DNA of 64,000 nucleotides from NCBI GenBank assembly GCA_029204225.1, contig CM055107.1, positions 1,612,128 to 1,676,127 of the forward strand, written 5' to 3'. This document shows, piece after piece, positions 1 through 12,700 of this stretch. Below the pieces are notes generated by a model. That model saw only the letters and a list, made by a program, of their open reading frames with translations. It made no database searches and was not told the DNA's origin. The first letter of the stretch is position 1; the number at the start of each line of letters is the position of its first letter. The DNA is from Diphasiastrum complanatum (taxonomy: Eukaryota; Streptophyta; Lycopodiopsida; Lycopodiales; Lycopodiaceae). A program made the translations under genes and the position numbers.

Positions 1-144
1 GAAAATAAAGGTAAGGTGTGTCTTAACCACATCTCTGGCGAGCTTATGTAGCCATAGAAAGAAAGCATTCATTTGGTTTTGGAGAGAAGCACCAGGGAAG
101 AACTTGCCTAGGTTGTTCATCATATACCAAATGGCGTGGTCAAA

Positions 145-1053
145 TCAGATAATGGACGAATTGTTTTTGCATTTATCACCACATCTACATTTAAAAAAAG
201 GTTGTTTCCAGTTCCAGATTCTTGCTTGGTCAAGATTCATCCTATTGGATCCCGTCTCAAATTGTCCTCTGATTCTGGCCCAGGTTTGCTCAGAAGGGCA
301 ACGAGAAAGCTCAAATTTGTTCATGCTAATTTCAGTATCAAAGGCTACAGGAGCTTCAAGAGAAGGATTTTTGTATAAAGCAGTGGACTTACAAACTTCT
401 ATCTCTTTTTCAGTAAAATGTGACATCAAAATCCAAAGGTCGATAGGCACTGGGGCAAGAAAATTGACAGTGGGAAGGCTCCAAAGCTTATAGGCGGTAA
501 AGGCAGATTTGAACTCAATAGTTCTGTTGGGTACAAAAGGAATTTGATAGTTTTTGGATTGGCCATACGAAGATTGGTCACCAATATCACAGATATTTTG
601 AGAAAAGAATTCAAGTTGGGAAGCACTGTCCTCATCAAGCTCATCTAAAAAGACCAAAGGGTGTGGTGAAAGTGGTGCATCAAGGAAGGTATGTGGCACA
701 TCAACAGAAGAATTACCATTCTCATTCTCAAGGCACACAAAGACTTTCCTAATGTGTAGATTAAAAAATCATTCATCTTCTTCAAATATTTCGACAAATT
801 CATTGAGCCGGCCATACAGATCTTCTACCATACTCAACGTATCCTTCTTTTTAACAAACTCCAGATAGATCTTAACCCAGTCCAAAGTCTCCAACAGATC
901 AGTCAAACACAAAACCTTATCTTCAGGTCCAGCAGAAGAAGTACCATTACCAGTGTCAATGATAAAAGAATGCATCATTACGACATTTTTCATACAACAA
1001 ATAAGCGTCTGAATAAAATAGTTAGGTGGAGGTAGGGGCTCCCCATAACCCAA
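145..1053 (-). pseudogene. unidentified ORF interrupted by one in-frame TGA
   Basis: Two open stretches lie in the same frame: 94 codons from an ATG at 1053, and a second stretch ending at 145. A single TGA at 769-771 separates them, and reading through it gives about 302 codons. The first part contains PLPPPNYF and ends in an acidic run (EIFEEDE). The second has an acidic patch (FLDELDEDSAS) and a Cys-containing C-terminus (FKCRCGDKCKN). I do not recognise a family. It lies about 8.6 kb downstream of the NAPRT stop on the same strand. It could be a decayed gene, a transposon relic, or two exons whose junction I misplace; no GT..AG pair is obvious right at the stop. Codons are ordinary and no transposon motif is visible. 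Confidence 0.35.
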
Positions 1054-2657
1054 AATAGCAGCATTTTGAAACCATCATGTGGACTAAAACATGAAAACAG
1101 ACCTTTGTTAGCTTATGGACCTGATAAAAGGTAAGGGTTTAGTACTATCTCAACCAAGGAATAGTTGGAGTTACACCTCAAGGGTGCAGAGAGAGAGATA
1201 CACAATTTCACGTAGTTCCTCTTGACAAAGCAAAACCAAATCCTTTGAAGCCTTTATTCATAAACCAACAAGGTACAGTAAAGCTGAAAAGTAAAATATA
1301 GTACAGTAAAGCACCATATAGCATAATCACTCTCAAAATGTCTAGCTGATACCTGCCACCATCCCACAACACAAAACCACACGAGTTAGTACAGTGGGGA
1401 AGACATGTGTCATAGCTGAGCGTTAGTTATTATCCATGTCCAAAAGAAGTTATACTACTCATCAACATAAATAGCATTTTATAACATAGTCCAGTCTTCC
1501 CAAACACAAAGATGATTTTATAGCGATAGGCCAAGCCCCTCCGTTCCCATATTAGGGCAAGTGCCATGCTGATCAGTTTTTGGGCATTGGTCCGTATCAG
1601 TTTATTTTGTTTATAGCAAAAATATGAAAAGTTTTCACCGTATATATTGCTTATTGCTAAAAGAAATGGTGTGAACACGTGTGCCATGCTATTCTAACCC
1701 ATGTGACTTAAGAAACGTCACGCACTACTGTCCATACTCCTGAGCATATCCATGCTTTCCAATTGTATCTCACATAGTCTGACATGATAACCGAATGGGT
1801 AATAAATTAGCATAAGCCATGGCTGAATAGTGTAGCTATGAGTAAACTTACGTTTATCGTAACTCCATATCCATCCCATGGTTTTTTTTGAACCCTTGTA
1901 TCGGATAGGCTTCATTTTATTGATGAGGTTCTCATGGTTTTTACAAGGTATCAGGGCATATCCATGCCATTCTAATCCTTCTGTAAGAACCGTTTATCTT
2001 ACGCAAATCCATGCTGTCCAAGATAATTTGAGGAGAAACCTTGTTTCGGGACAACGTGGGTGTCATTAAACGCTGAAAAATTACATTACTAATGAAGTGA
2101 TATAGTCGAACTGAGTAGAAACCAACTAAATTCTGTGTTTAGGATCTTTATTAGTCACCTAGAATGGAATATATTTGTGAAGAGACACCTTGCCTTTCGA
2201 GCATAGGTGATGCTTGCAAAATTTGAAAACTATTCGAAAAAATCTTACCTGGATGATTGTAGCAGTGGTTTCTTGTGAGGATGCCATGTTTAGTCCCCTC
2301 GGAGTGCTCTTGCCTTTCTTAGTCTTAAACCATTCATAACGTTATTGTCAGCCATTGTGAAAGCGATAATAAGTACTTTAAGGAGAGCCTACCAATCATT
2401 GCTTATACAAATTTGAAGCAAATGGTTTAATGTGCATACCTGGCATTACTAATGGTTTAAAGGAGAGTGAACTTGTTCAAATAATGAATAATGGATTAGG
2501 GGAAGGACACTAAACCCTAATATAGTCCAATATTATGTCATCCAAACAACTTCACCTTGTATCAATAGTTAACTGTACTGATTGCCAAGGAATCATGAAT
2601 AGCTAAAATGAGAGTCGGGTTTGGTGATCTAGCTTTGAATGATGGCGTTGACAATAG
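1054..2657. other. no recognisable feature
   Basis: AT-rich sequence with only short ORFs that match nothing I know. A small purine run sits near 1190. I see no exon-like or transposon-like coding. Confidence 0.5.
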
Positions 2658-3030
2658 GCTATTTTAGTGCCATGGGGCCAAAATGGAGGCTATTTTTTAC
2701 TAGTAAAACCTGCTACAAGGCAGTATGGTGAGGCATTATTATCACATCAAATTGTGTTTGTATACTCTTGATAGGGTAACAAGGTGTTTGGAAGTGGTAA
2801 ATGTAGTATGGAAGCGAAGTGCGGGCAATCTAATAATGGGCTACATTCGCTATTTTAGTGCCATGGGGCCGGGGCCAAATTGGAGGCTATTTTGGCTGGT
2901 AAAACTGCTGCAGGGCGGTACAGTGAGGCATTATCACATTAAATCATATTTGTATACTCTTGATAGAGTAACAAGGTGTTTGGAAGCGGTAAATGTAGCA
3001 TGGAAGCAAATGGGAGCAAAATGGTGTGGA
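2658..3030. repeat. tandem duplication, two copies, 191-bp period
   Basis: Copy 1 starts at 2658 and copy 2 at 2849. Both open with GCTATTTTAGTGCCATGGGG and contain ACAAGGTGTTTGGAAG near their ends. The copies differ by scattered substitutions and small indels (for example an extra GGGGCC in copy 2). The open frame across them looks incidental. Confidence 0.85.
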
Positions 3031-3329
3031 GAAAGCTAGTATTGGCAACGAAAGTGTAGTTTGGCATCATGACTACTTATCATTGGTGACAATTTTGAGA
3101 GGGAAAGTAATCATAGGTGAGAGGTAGGCATGGGTTTCCAGTTACGAGTGAAAAAAAGCTGAAAGACAAGGATGTAGCAAGGACGATCACCCATCTTCCA
3201 CTACAATTAATAACCAAGGGCTTTACAACAAATTTGAACATGAGTTTTGAAGGTAAAATGCTATTGTTGTAGCAAGAAGGGGCATCTTGCCTCAGAATGA
3301 TTCAAGGAGGCCCAAGCAAAGCAAGCTAA

Positions 3330-3660
3330 TCTTACCAAGGAGGAGGGGCAGGATAGCAAATCCGTCTCATTTTCATCTTCAAGTATCAAGGGTGAATTTT
3401 CTTGGTGGATAGATAGTGGTGCATCTTTACATATGACACCACATAAAGAATATTTTCCTTCTCCATTTGTCGGTGAAAACAAATTCATTTTTATAGAAAA
3501 TGACCACTCTTGTAAGGTAGAAGGAACTGGATCTATCTCAAAATAATTTGGTTCTTCCTAAAAGGTTAAGCTTGATGAAGCACTATGTGTGCCTAACATT
3601 GATAAGAGCGTAGTAAGTGTAGGCCAACTACGTGCTATCTTTTTGTTGAATCACTCGCAA
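3330..3660 (+). pseudogene. Ty1/copia polyprotein relic (protease and GAG-pre-integrase)
   Basis: In one frame from about 3370 the sequence reads WWIDSGASLHMTPHKEYF. This is the copia aspartic protease signature (D at 3412-3414, then S, G, A), followed by EGTGSIS and a stop. After a frame change, CVPNIDKSVVSVGQLRA near 3590-3640 matches the stretch before the GAG-pre-integrase domain. No LTR, integrase or reverse transcriptase is nearby, so this is an isolated decayed fragment. It is a different copy from the copia element at 54.7-63.5 kb. Confidence 0.8.
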
Positions 3661-5689
3661 AATGCCAAGGCCCCCTACCCAAAGTAAGAAGAAATCATTG
3701 TAATGGGCATTCAAAAAGCAGAGGATTAGATGTAGATGAAAGATATGGGAGACAAGACATTGAAACTCTTCATACCATGAAAACTTTTGTTTCGAATTTA
3801 GAGAGAGAAATGTCTAAAAATGATAGATATTTCAGCTATTGCTTTGTGAATTGAAAAATGCGTGTTGGAAGAAATTTTTCTAACATTCATCATTATATGT
3901 TAACTTCTTTTTGAGAGAGCAATGGATTGTCCTAACTAAAAGCAAACACATTATAGTCAAATACAAGCTAGTTCAAAATTAAGAATATTGAAAAATATCG
4001 AATGCGAAAATTAACATATCATCTACAAGGAAGAGCCATGAGTAAAACTCAAGAGAGATCCAATCATATGTTGATGTTGTTGACTATATTGAACACAAAC
4101 CTGGGGAAAAGCCACTAGTATGAAAGGAAACATCTTGGATTTGTGTCCATATTAGTATCATATGGTTCAACACTCTGAATAGATTTATCTGCAACAGACT
4201 GTCATGCAAGAAATTACTGCAAGCCTTTGTAGGAATAGTATGTGATAGCTCTAACTTTTTCAAGTATGCAAAAGTGACCACTGTAGTAGGAGCCATATTT
4301 TTTTAAGACTACCTTGAAAGTTGATGGCCTACTAAGTGTAGGCATGCATGAATAGAAAATCTAGCTCCACACACACTTCCATAATTCTTCAAGTTGGGTG
4401 GCAGGCCATGATCCTTATCCATTGTTTGTCATGAGTGCTACATGGTTTGTAATTTGCACTATTATGTCTTGCATATACCTGCCTCCAAATCCATTTGTTT
4501 TAAAGAGGTGTTGAGGTTTCTTAAGTTTATCCTACATGGTCCCATTTGCCCTTAGCCATATAGCCTAGGTTGCAATTAAGCCATATTGAAAGAAAAAAAA
4601 TTGTAAGATAAGTGTCCCTCAACAATCATTTGGCCGCCAGTGAGTGTCAATGAAATATGGTATTGGCATACAGAATTTATGGCAGGACAAGCTATGCACA
4701 TAAGGAACACTATTGATATTCTTCAAAACTTGGTATCTATCATTAGGAAAAAGCAAGCCTATCCTTAGAAACTAAAAGTTAATGACAATTTAGAGTCTTC
4801 ATAATGTAGTAATTTTTGCTCCAAGATTGTGAATCACTAATGCTAGAAGAGAGCATGTTAAAGTCATGTATGACTTTTGGACACTTTTTACCCATTAGGC
4901 CCTTCAGGTGTATCTTTGTACACAAGTGCAATAATTAGGGCTTCCAAACTTAGGCAGGTACAACATACTTTTATTCGGACTAGCATTTGCCCTAACTTGA
5001 GGTTTCTTAAAGATTGCTTTAAGGTTCAATTATATTATAAATACATTAATCACTAATGAGACTGCATTTCATGTCATTTGAAGTTGGCTCTATTTTGAAG
5101 TTATTGTAGAGATCTTCCATTTTATGACTTTTAATGGATATTCATTGAATAGCCTTAATTTGAGCTTACATTTTGTTGATCTTTTATTATTGTTTGACTA
5201 ATGTCATATTGTATCTATGAATTTTGTTCATAACTTTGTTAGAATAGCATTTATTTAGACTCATTTTTTAAAAGACATATCGCTTTATGGTTTGAAACCG
5301 AACCTAATCGAAAATGAAGATAGTAGTAATATTTGATGCTACAGAGAGCGCAAGTTTTATTTGTTAGTGCTTACACACAATAGTATTCTCTTTGAAATAG
5401 CAATCATTCACAAGTATGATAACAAAACCGGTTACAGCTTGAGGTATACTAATCATAATCAAAATGTGCGAGCATCTGAGTTGTATCTTTTGATAATAGT
5501 GTGATACTACAGTCGCGTCGTGTCTGGAGTATGTATGTAACCCTTAGTTACTTATGGAACAACCACACACTCATGCTGTCCTTTGAAGGATAGTAAAGTA
5601 TATTGTAAACTGTGATTATCAAACCAAACTATCATCCATTCATATCTATGATAGTTTGAATCCATACAACCATTCATGCGATAGGAAGT
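3661..5689. other. no recognisable feature
   Basis: AT-rich sequence without a supported gene. It may hold further diverged copia sequence after 3660, but I could not match any motif. Confidence 0.4.
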
Positions 5690-6155
5690 GCTTCATCGCT
5701 GGTCATTATGAAACACTTGTCTCAACCTACCATATATGATGCATAGCTATCATTATCATGCTTTGTGAAGTATGTGGAAGGAAGTATTGGTTCATCGCTG
5801 GACAACAGCTTACCATATATATCAACTTTTCGATTATGAAGCACTTGTCTCAACCTACCATATATGATGCATAACTATCATTATCATGCTTTGTAAAGTA
5901 TGTGGAAGGAAGTATTGGTTCATGCTGGTCCATCGCTGGACAACTTACCATATATATCAACTTTTTGATTATCTTGTCGAAGATAGATCGCTGTAGGTCC
6001 ATCGCTAGACAACAACATATCTATCTTCATCAAGCCTCTCCATTATTAAGGAAGCTTCATCGCTGGTCCATCATTGGACATCAGATAGTATATGAAGTAA
6101 ATAACATGCCAAAAAAAGTTAATATGAACTCTCACTGATCCATCGTTGGACAACG
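5690..6155. repeat. 128-bp tandem duplication with recurring GTCCATCGCTGGAC palindromes
   Basis: CACTTGTCTCAACCTACC occurs at 5714 and again at 5842, giving a 128-bp period; both copies continue through ATGATGCATA and GTGGAAGGAAGTATTGG. A short imperfect palindrome, GTCCA-TCGC-TGGAC or a close variant, recurs at about 5693 (half), 5793, 5929, 5998, 6065 and 6138. The same word occurs in the leader of the gypsy element at 57.5 kb, so this may be leader sequence of a related element. Confidence 0.7.
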
Positions 6156-6492
6156 GATTCATACCTTCTCATTTATCATCTAGAACACCTGATAACCTTC
6201 ATAAGTATACATACCGTAGAGTTAAAGCAGATAAATTCAAGCCAGGGAGGGCGCCATCTCTTCCAACCTTCTTCTCACCATATAGTAGAAGAAGCTCCTT
6301 CCAGAATAGGCTACATATAGTGGTTTCGTAGGAAGTATCGTGGAAGCTCCCTTTCAGCCAAAATTGGTGGGAATTTTTTTTTTTGAAAAGTATAAAAAAA
6401 TGTTGGGTTGGCAAAAAAGTCTAGGACCCTCATATCATAAATGTTTGTTTATAGCATGATCAAGAGTGGTAACTTTTGATAAAGAAGACTCC

Positions 6493-6494
<2 letters not shown>

Positions 6495-6549
<55 letters not shown>
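6495..6549. repeat. (GA)n microsatellite
   Basis: Pure GA dinucleotide run of about 55 bp immediately before the duplicated 33-bp unit at 6550. Confidence 0.95.
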
Positions 6550-6554
<5 letters not shown>

Positions 6555-6614
6555 GCTTGATCACCGAGAGGAGCCATTGTAACTTGGGCTTGATCACTGA
6601 GAGGAGCCATTGTA
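6550..6614. repeat. 33-bp direct tandem duplication
   Basis: The unit CTTGGGCTTGATCACYGAG... occurs at 6550 and 6583 with one substitution. It directly follows the (GA)n tract and leads into the degenerate coding stretch. Confidence 0.9.
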
Positions 6615-8040
6615 TGAGGCAGATGAGTCAGTGTCAGAGGATGAGCCCATTCAGGTTGTGTTCACCAGATCAGACACGGATGAGGCAGATGCTATCAGTG
6701 CTGGGCATACACGACGGACAGGGGTCACAGGTGCATCAGGTGGCAGAAGTGGGGCACATGGCACAAGTTGTACCGGGGGGCAGGCAGGGCACACAAGAAG
6801 GGGGGGGGGGCAGTGGCATACCTACTTATGTTGATATGATGGAAGAAGCTCTTGATGGAGGGCACAGTGATATTGGAGCGGATCCCACTTGGATAGATGC
6901 AGCACAAGGTTTTGGGTGTGATTTTGACAGTACACCAGATGACTGCGATGGGATGGCATGCAGGGTCTACATGGTGCACATGATGAGGCACGAGATGATG
7001 CACAAGATGAGCCAGAGGATGGTGCACATGATGAGCCCCAGAGCCCAGAGCATTCGGATGGTGCATTTGTATTTAGATGCCTAGCTAGACAACTTGATTG
7101 CCATGTTGGATTCAGAGGCCCAGCTCATGTCGAGTATTAGGACAACCTCATCATCTCCTGCCAGCATGCCCTATACAAAGTCTCAGCCAGATCAGCTCCA
7201 TGAGGCGCCTCCAGTTCCTCAGAGGGTTTATATGCGTCGCATAGCTCCTCTAGTGCCACTACTACCATTGAGCCCTGCAACCCCTCCATCGACATCCACT
7301 TCTGCAGCACCCTTCAGACTCTCATTTGTCCATGGCAGGCCACCATTTGTGCCCATGTTTTTTCTTGCAGCGCCCACATCCACAGTGGCACCTCCTGTGG
7401 CAGCACCCACTCCACTGGCTCCTCCTTTGGCAGCACCCATGATATACCAATACCGGCCACCACAACGCCCCTTTCAGTACATATCGCCATTGTCATTGCC
7501 TCTTGCAGGGACAGCCCCTCCACAGTCAATTCCTCCACCTGCAGTAGCCCCATGGGCAGTCATTCTACGGGCAGCGCCTCCTCGCTCACGCCGCCTCGCT
7601 CAGCTACTCAGGGAGTCCCCTCTTTGGCCTATCCCAGCCGGGGCCTCAGTCTGGCTCACCAGCCTAGCCAGCCAAGTGATTTGCATGGGGATGATGAGGC
7701 ATTGATGGCTCCCCTCATCCGCAAGAGACCAGAAAGGCCCAAGGGTGCACTGAACAAGAAAGGCAGAGCATAGAAAAAGAAAGGGCAAGGGAAGAGAGGA
7801 TGACCTCGTAGAGCTACAGGAGCTCAGTCACAACCAGCTGGAGCAGGTCGTGTCGGTTTGGCTTGCTTGGGGGCTGATGAGGAGGCAGATTGGGAGGATG
7901 TGGATGACGAGTCATATTCCTCGAATACACAGCCTCTGCCAGTTCCAGACAGTCATCGATATCGACTACGAGAGTCTGCTCGAGGTTCTGAGTTGTCTCC
8001 AGAGCATTCGTCCAAGTTAGAGCTAAAGCATTGCTTGTGG
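6590..8040 (+). pseudogene. degenerate acidic and proline-rich coding-like stretch, family unknown
   Basis: Coding-like composition continues across several frames. 6610-6800 reads ADESVSEDEPIQVVFTRSDT. After an 11-G run (6800-6810) the frame changes to PTYVDMMEEALDGG and PTWIDAAQGFGCDFDS (about 6820-6940). It then changes again to an acidic repeat, AHDEARDDAQDEPEDGAHDE (about 6975-7035). A long Pro/Ala/Ser segment follows (7094-7600), then a basic patch, RKRPERPKGALNKKGR (about 7720-7770). The tail (7860-8010) contains an acidic run and a final SHRYRLRESARG. The order acidic, proline-rich, basic, acidic could be the C-terminus of a transposase or of a regulatory protein. I cannot assign it. 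The number of frame changes says it is dead. Confidence 0.45.
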
Positions 8041-8632
8041 CTCTGTTGTTGTATATTTAGCAGTTTGATATCAATTTTCATGTTTGGCGGCCAAATGGCC
8101 GAACATTGTATTCAGACCATTTTATACATTGTATCCAGTTTTCAACACATTATATTTGTTGCACCTTATGTATATGTCAATGTTTAATTGTCATGCTTTG
8201 TTGTCAATTTTATTTCGCATTGTATGTGTGTGTGTGAATCATAGTTACAATTAATTTCATTAGTCATACAAAAAACAATAAATCTTCTCTCCAATACTAT
8301 ATACTAATTAAACATTTGAATATAAATTAGAACATTGGAAAGCCAAATCAAAAAATCGTTAATGTCGCAATCAATGACAATATATTGTGTAAAATCGTGA
8401 CAATATATAATGTCGGGCTCAAGGCCATAAAGAAGTAGAATGATGTTGATAAACAATGTCTCATAAACATTGTACACAGTACATGCATTCACAGTACATT
8501 GTACACAATACACAGTACCCTAAACCCTTTTCTTTGCATTTTTTTTTGGCTTCTTTTGGGCACCCTAGAGCATTTTTTGGCATTTTTTATTAGAAAAAAT
8601 ATTTTAAAAAATAATAAAAAATATTAAATATG

Positions 8633-8667
8633 GTGCCGCCCTGGTACCGCATTTCGTAGGGCGGCAC
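8633..8667. repeat. perfect 10-bp inverted repeat (hairpin)
   Basis: GTGCCGCCCT at 8633-8642 pairs with AGGGCGGCAC at 8658-8667 around a 15-nt loop. GGCGGCACC follows at 8674. The surroundings are very AT-rich, so the GC-rich stem stands out; it may be a MITE end. Confidence 0.7.
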
Positions 8668-9233
8668 TATAATGGCGGCACCACTATTATGGTAACTTCG
8701 TGCCTATAGCACTATGTCACATTGATGGCCACAATCAAGCAATGCATGTTCATGTAAGAGAGTGTTGCAATAGAGTCCATTTTTTCAGCCAAACAGTACC
8801 GCATTACGTAAAATAGAGTAGCAGTTAAGCAATTCACTAATGTAGATATGTAAAACATTCCTACAGAATCCTCAAAAAGTAACATGCAAAAGGGATACCA
8901 AATTGAAGAAACAAAACACCATTTTGAGTACAACCTAACAAAATATAACGATGTATTTTGAAAAAGGGTATTACCTGCAAAAGCAAAGAGCCATGCTTTT
9001 TAAAGTTGTGCTTTTAAACACTTAAGATCAATCCCGATTCATGAATTTTGGGCATTCATCCAAGAATTCATCTCCTTTTTAGGTCAGCACTCTGCCATGA
9101 GTGCTACCTACAGTAACAACACCTAATTTGAACTAATACGTATTCTTCAAATAAAATAATAACAAAATTTTACATAAAGGGCACATCTCTGTGCATTGTT
9201 GTAGTAAATCACTACCTGTAATTTACAATCACC

Positions 9234-9239
9234 TTTATT
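9234..9239 (-). terminator. candidate NAPRT polyadenylation signal
   Basis: AATAAA on the minus strand, about 384 nt past the NAPRT stop codon. Its position is plausible for a plant 3' UTR, but the hexamer is common in AT-rich DNA. Confidence 0.25.
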
Positions 9240-9622
9240 GTTCTTGAATTCTCAATGTGAGCATGCGTACTGCTCACATTGTCATGAATGATTGACCAAT
9301 ATGCTTCGAAGTCCATACAAGTATATTGTTAATTTGCCCTTCCGGTAATCTAAAATCAACAATATTTTACACATTGTGCAATGAGAGAACCACCCTATCA
9401 GATATACCTTCCCGGATAGGTGGTCTTATAATGGTTTTGAATAGCACCGTCTGAGTGCGGCCAAATTGCATTAACCCACGAGTCTAAACGACAGAACTAC
9501 CAGTAAACAGACTATTGCTTCAGAATTGCAGCACCCCAGAAATGGATGAGAAGTAACGCTGGTGAGACTGAAAATCCAAAAGTTTGCAGGCTTACATGTA
9601 ATTTGAAAAGTTTTGAGTTTTT

Positions 9623-9700
9623 TCAGTGTAATTCCCCCACTGGTGCTTCATTGAGCCAAAGAAAGTGAATAAATTCATAAAGTTTCCCACTCACGCTTAC
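9623..9700 (-). CDS. NAPRT: NAPRT last exon and stop
   Basis: 25 codons, [20 protein letters not shown] then VGELH and TGA. The acceptor is TTCTCTAG. It matches the extreme C-terminus of plant NAPRT, so the protein end is complete. Confidence 0.97.
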   Translation of the reverse strand, partial: VSVSGKLYEFIHFLWLNEAPVGELH

Positions 9701-12700
9701 CTAGAGAAAACATGAAACATCATTTGTCAGTTAGTGCAGTTGCAGAAGGAAGCTCTCATAGAGCAGGGTTTTTTTAAATGATGCAAAAGGCATGCTCTGG
9801 ACATTCTAGACAAAAAAGATGAGGATTCAAGGCTGAAAGAAAGAAAAAGATGTAAAGGAGGATCTGAAAATCATTTTGAGTAATCTTGCATCTTCTCCAA
9901 CGAAAAACCTCCCAATGAAGTACTAAATTTCATACTTTTCAATGACACAAGAGAAAATACGCTTTCACCAAGACCTGGAAACTCGTCCTTAATTGAAAAG
10001 ACTCCAGATCCATGTGACACCAACATGTCTAAGAAAAACTGTCACCTCTTGTTGATACTTGAATAGCATCAAATTATAAAGCAATTCCTGGCCTATAGAA
10101 GATTCTTAAAGTGGCTCTTTTCAAAGGGTAACATAAAAAGGTATTCTGGGAACCAAGTATATGCTGGGCAGCAAACTTATCACCATGAAGGGAGTTTTTC
10201 TTATCTGCCATGGTTAATTTTTTTTTTTAAATGATAAGACTTTAAAGTGTACAAAGGTCCTCACCTTGTAAGGTGTTGGATTCAAACCACGCATGTGATC
10301 AGGGCGCATGGCAGCTAATTGTTGCTGACAGTGCTGTCGCAGATACTCTAATGAAGGTAAGCTTTCTTGCTGAACTCCTGCTTGACAAGTCACAGAGTGA
10401 AAACAATCATAAAACTATTGGCAGCCGAATTTTCACAAGTAGACAGTTCAACAGAAGCAAGCCAAAGAGCAAAAAGTCCGGTTTCTCTAAGTAGCATATT
10501 CAATTAGCAAGAATGGTAGAAGTAGATATGCTTACTGCAAATCTGCTAACTACCTTGAACCACTAGAAAAGTTTCACCAAACAGAAAAATGTGCAGACTC
10601 ACCCCAACAAGCAGTTGGCAGGTATCCTTAACTGGCAAGTTCACTGATTTTGCAAGAAAAGTTCATGAAGAAGTTGATTTGGTAATGATTGAATAACACA
10701 GTTGATTGTCATTGTAAGAATTACTACTAGAAACATTCTAAGAAATTGTAGAAATCTGCACACGGAATGTACATCAGAGAGCACATGCTACAGCAGATAT
10801 TTACCAGAAGTTAGACAATTGTAATTGCATCCTACCATTTCACATTATTCTGAGTTCTAGAAATCACTCCGTAGTGCAATGCCATGAAGTACCATCAAGC
10901 AACAAGCTGCTTGAAAATGAGCATAGCCCAGTTGCAGAATAATGCTAAGCAATGTGGGGATGTTCTGGTTATTGAAATATTACACATGTGATATTGAAAA
11001 TAATCTCAAAAAATTGAAACCTTAAGTCATCCGAGAATCTTGATCGCCACTGGTAGTGGAGTACAAATAGATAATGTGATTTGATTTGAAATTTTAGGAA
11101 TAAAGAACATCCATCAAAAACGTGGTTTTTTCCCTTTTCCAAATGCATAAAACTTAAAAGTGAAGATTCATACACCAAGATACATGATCGTGCAAAACAG
11201 ATAGGGGTTATTGCCTGTTTGAGGAAATAAAGCTGATAAAAACTTATTCGTAAGTTGTCTACTAGCAGATGACCCATCATAACACTTAAAATAACCCCAA
11301 TCCATGCTGTGTGACCTCAACCAAGGATATGCAGAAAAAGCTTAATATACCATTGAAAGATGTGCATCATTTAAGGCTTTTAGGGCTATTTTTGGGGTTA
11401 TATATAAAAATTTGAACCTTTGCTAGCGATTTTTGAAAGCCATAATGACCCCAAATTAGCCTTAAGGATGTATATCAATCATAGTTGCAGAGAACCACAG
11501 TTCTGGGGCTATAGCGATTTGCATGCCCAGAATCACGGCAGGGAAAAAAAAAAGACAAGAAAAAAAAAAGAAAAACCAAAAATGTGGTGTTAAGGGCCTA
11601 ATGTCTAGAGGTCCTTTGGGGAACCTTCCAAGAAGCTATAGTTAGGATCAGGTCTGGTCACCTTGGGTCTGGTCTGGATGATTTAGAAAAGGACAAGAGC
11701 TCATTTATTGTACCCACAAATATGGTGCCATTCGTGATGCATTGGCGCAAGGACAATGGATAGCCCTCATGATGTATTATAATAACACTTCTCTACTAAC
11801 AGCTACGTCAATGTTGGAAATAAATGGAGGAGCTACATATATATGCTAAAATTCAGCGATTGTAAATGTAATATTAATAGCCCAAAAAAATTGCTATTAC
11901 TGCATATGTCAATATCATACTAATGATTTGTACGTGCCCTGTTTTCTTTTTCCAATCCTGTCATGTGATTGGAGGCAGTCTTCTGCCTCCGCCTTTAGAG
12001 CAATTTTGAAGCACTGCAACAGCCTGCCACAAGCATAGTTGACTGTTTCAAGCGCGTTTGTAGCTAATAGCTTGTCGAACTGCTAAAAACTCATTTTCTG
12101 TGAATGAGATCTCAGCTAACTGCCTGGAATTGGACCTGAAACTAAGTAATCCTTAAGTAGACCAAACTCATAATAAATATTCCTGTCAAAAACTGAAGGA
12201 AACTTTTGAAATGTTCCAACCACAAATTTGAAGCACTTAAAAAATGACCAGAGTTATTTGAGTATTATTTTGGTTTCAGCTCATAAACATGTTAAATAGG
12301 TGGTATGGGTTCAAACATATCAAAAACCTTAATGAATGTGCATTTGAAAGCAAAAATATCATCAATCTACTGTTAAAGAAGTCATCATCTTTCATGAAAA
12401 GACATCTTCTAATCATCTCATTGTGATCCATGATTTAGGTAATCCCTACTGGGCCAATTTGGCCACTTTTGGGCTTCTTTGGCACCAAAAAGGGGCAAAA
12501 AATTTTCTTTTGAAGGCCAAAGGTGTACCATATCCTGAGAGTTGATAGACAGAACGGGCAACTAAGCCTTCTCTACATTTGGCTTCCATTTGGGATTGGG
12601 TTCTGGTTCTATAGTTGATCGCAGTTATATGCATTATACTTCTACGGGTTATCTTGGTTGCAAAATTCCTTCCATCATAAAGGCTTCCGTGAGTAGTGAC

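Noticed and set aside
8510-8530. CCCTAAACCC resembling plant telomere repeat
   Set aside because: Only about one and a half units; no array, so chance.
10969-11280. 103-codon minus-strand ORF in the NAPRT intron
   Set aside because: No recognised motif, AT-driven composition, and it lies between well-defined exons.
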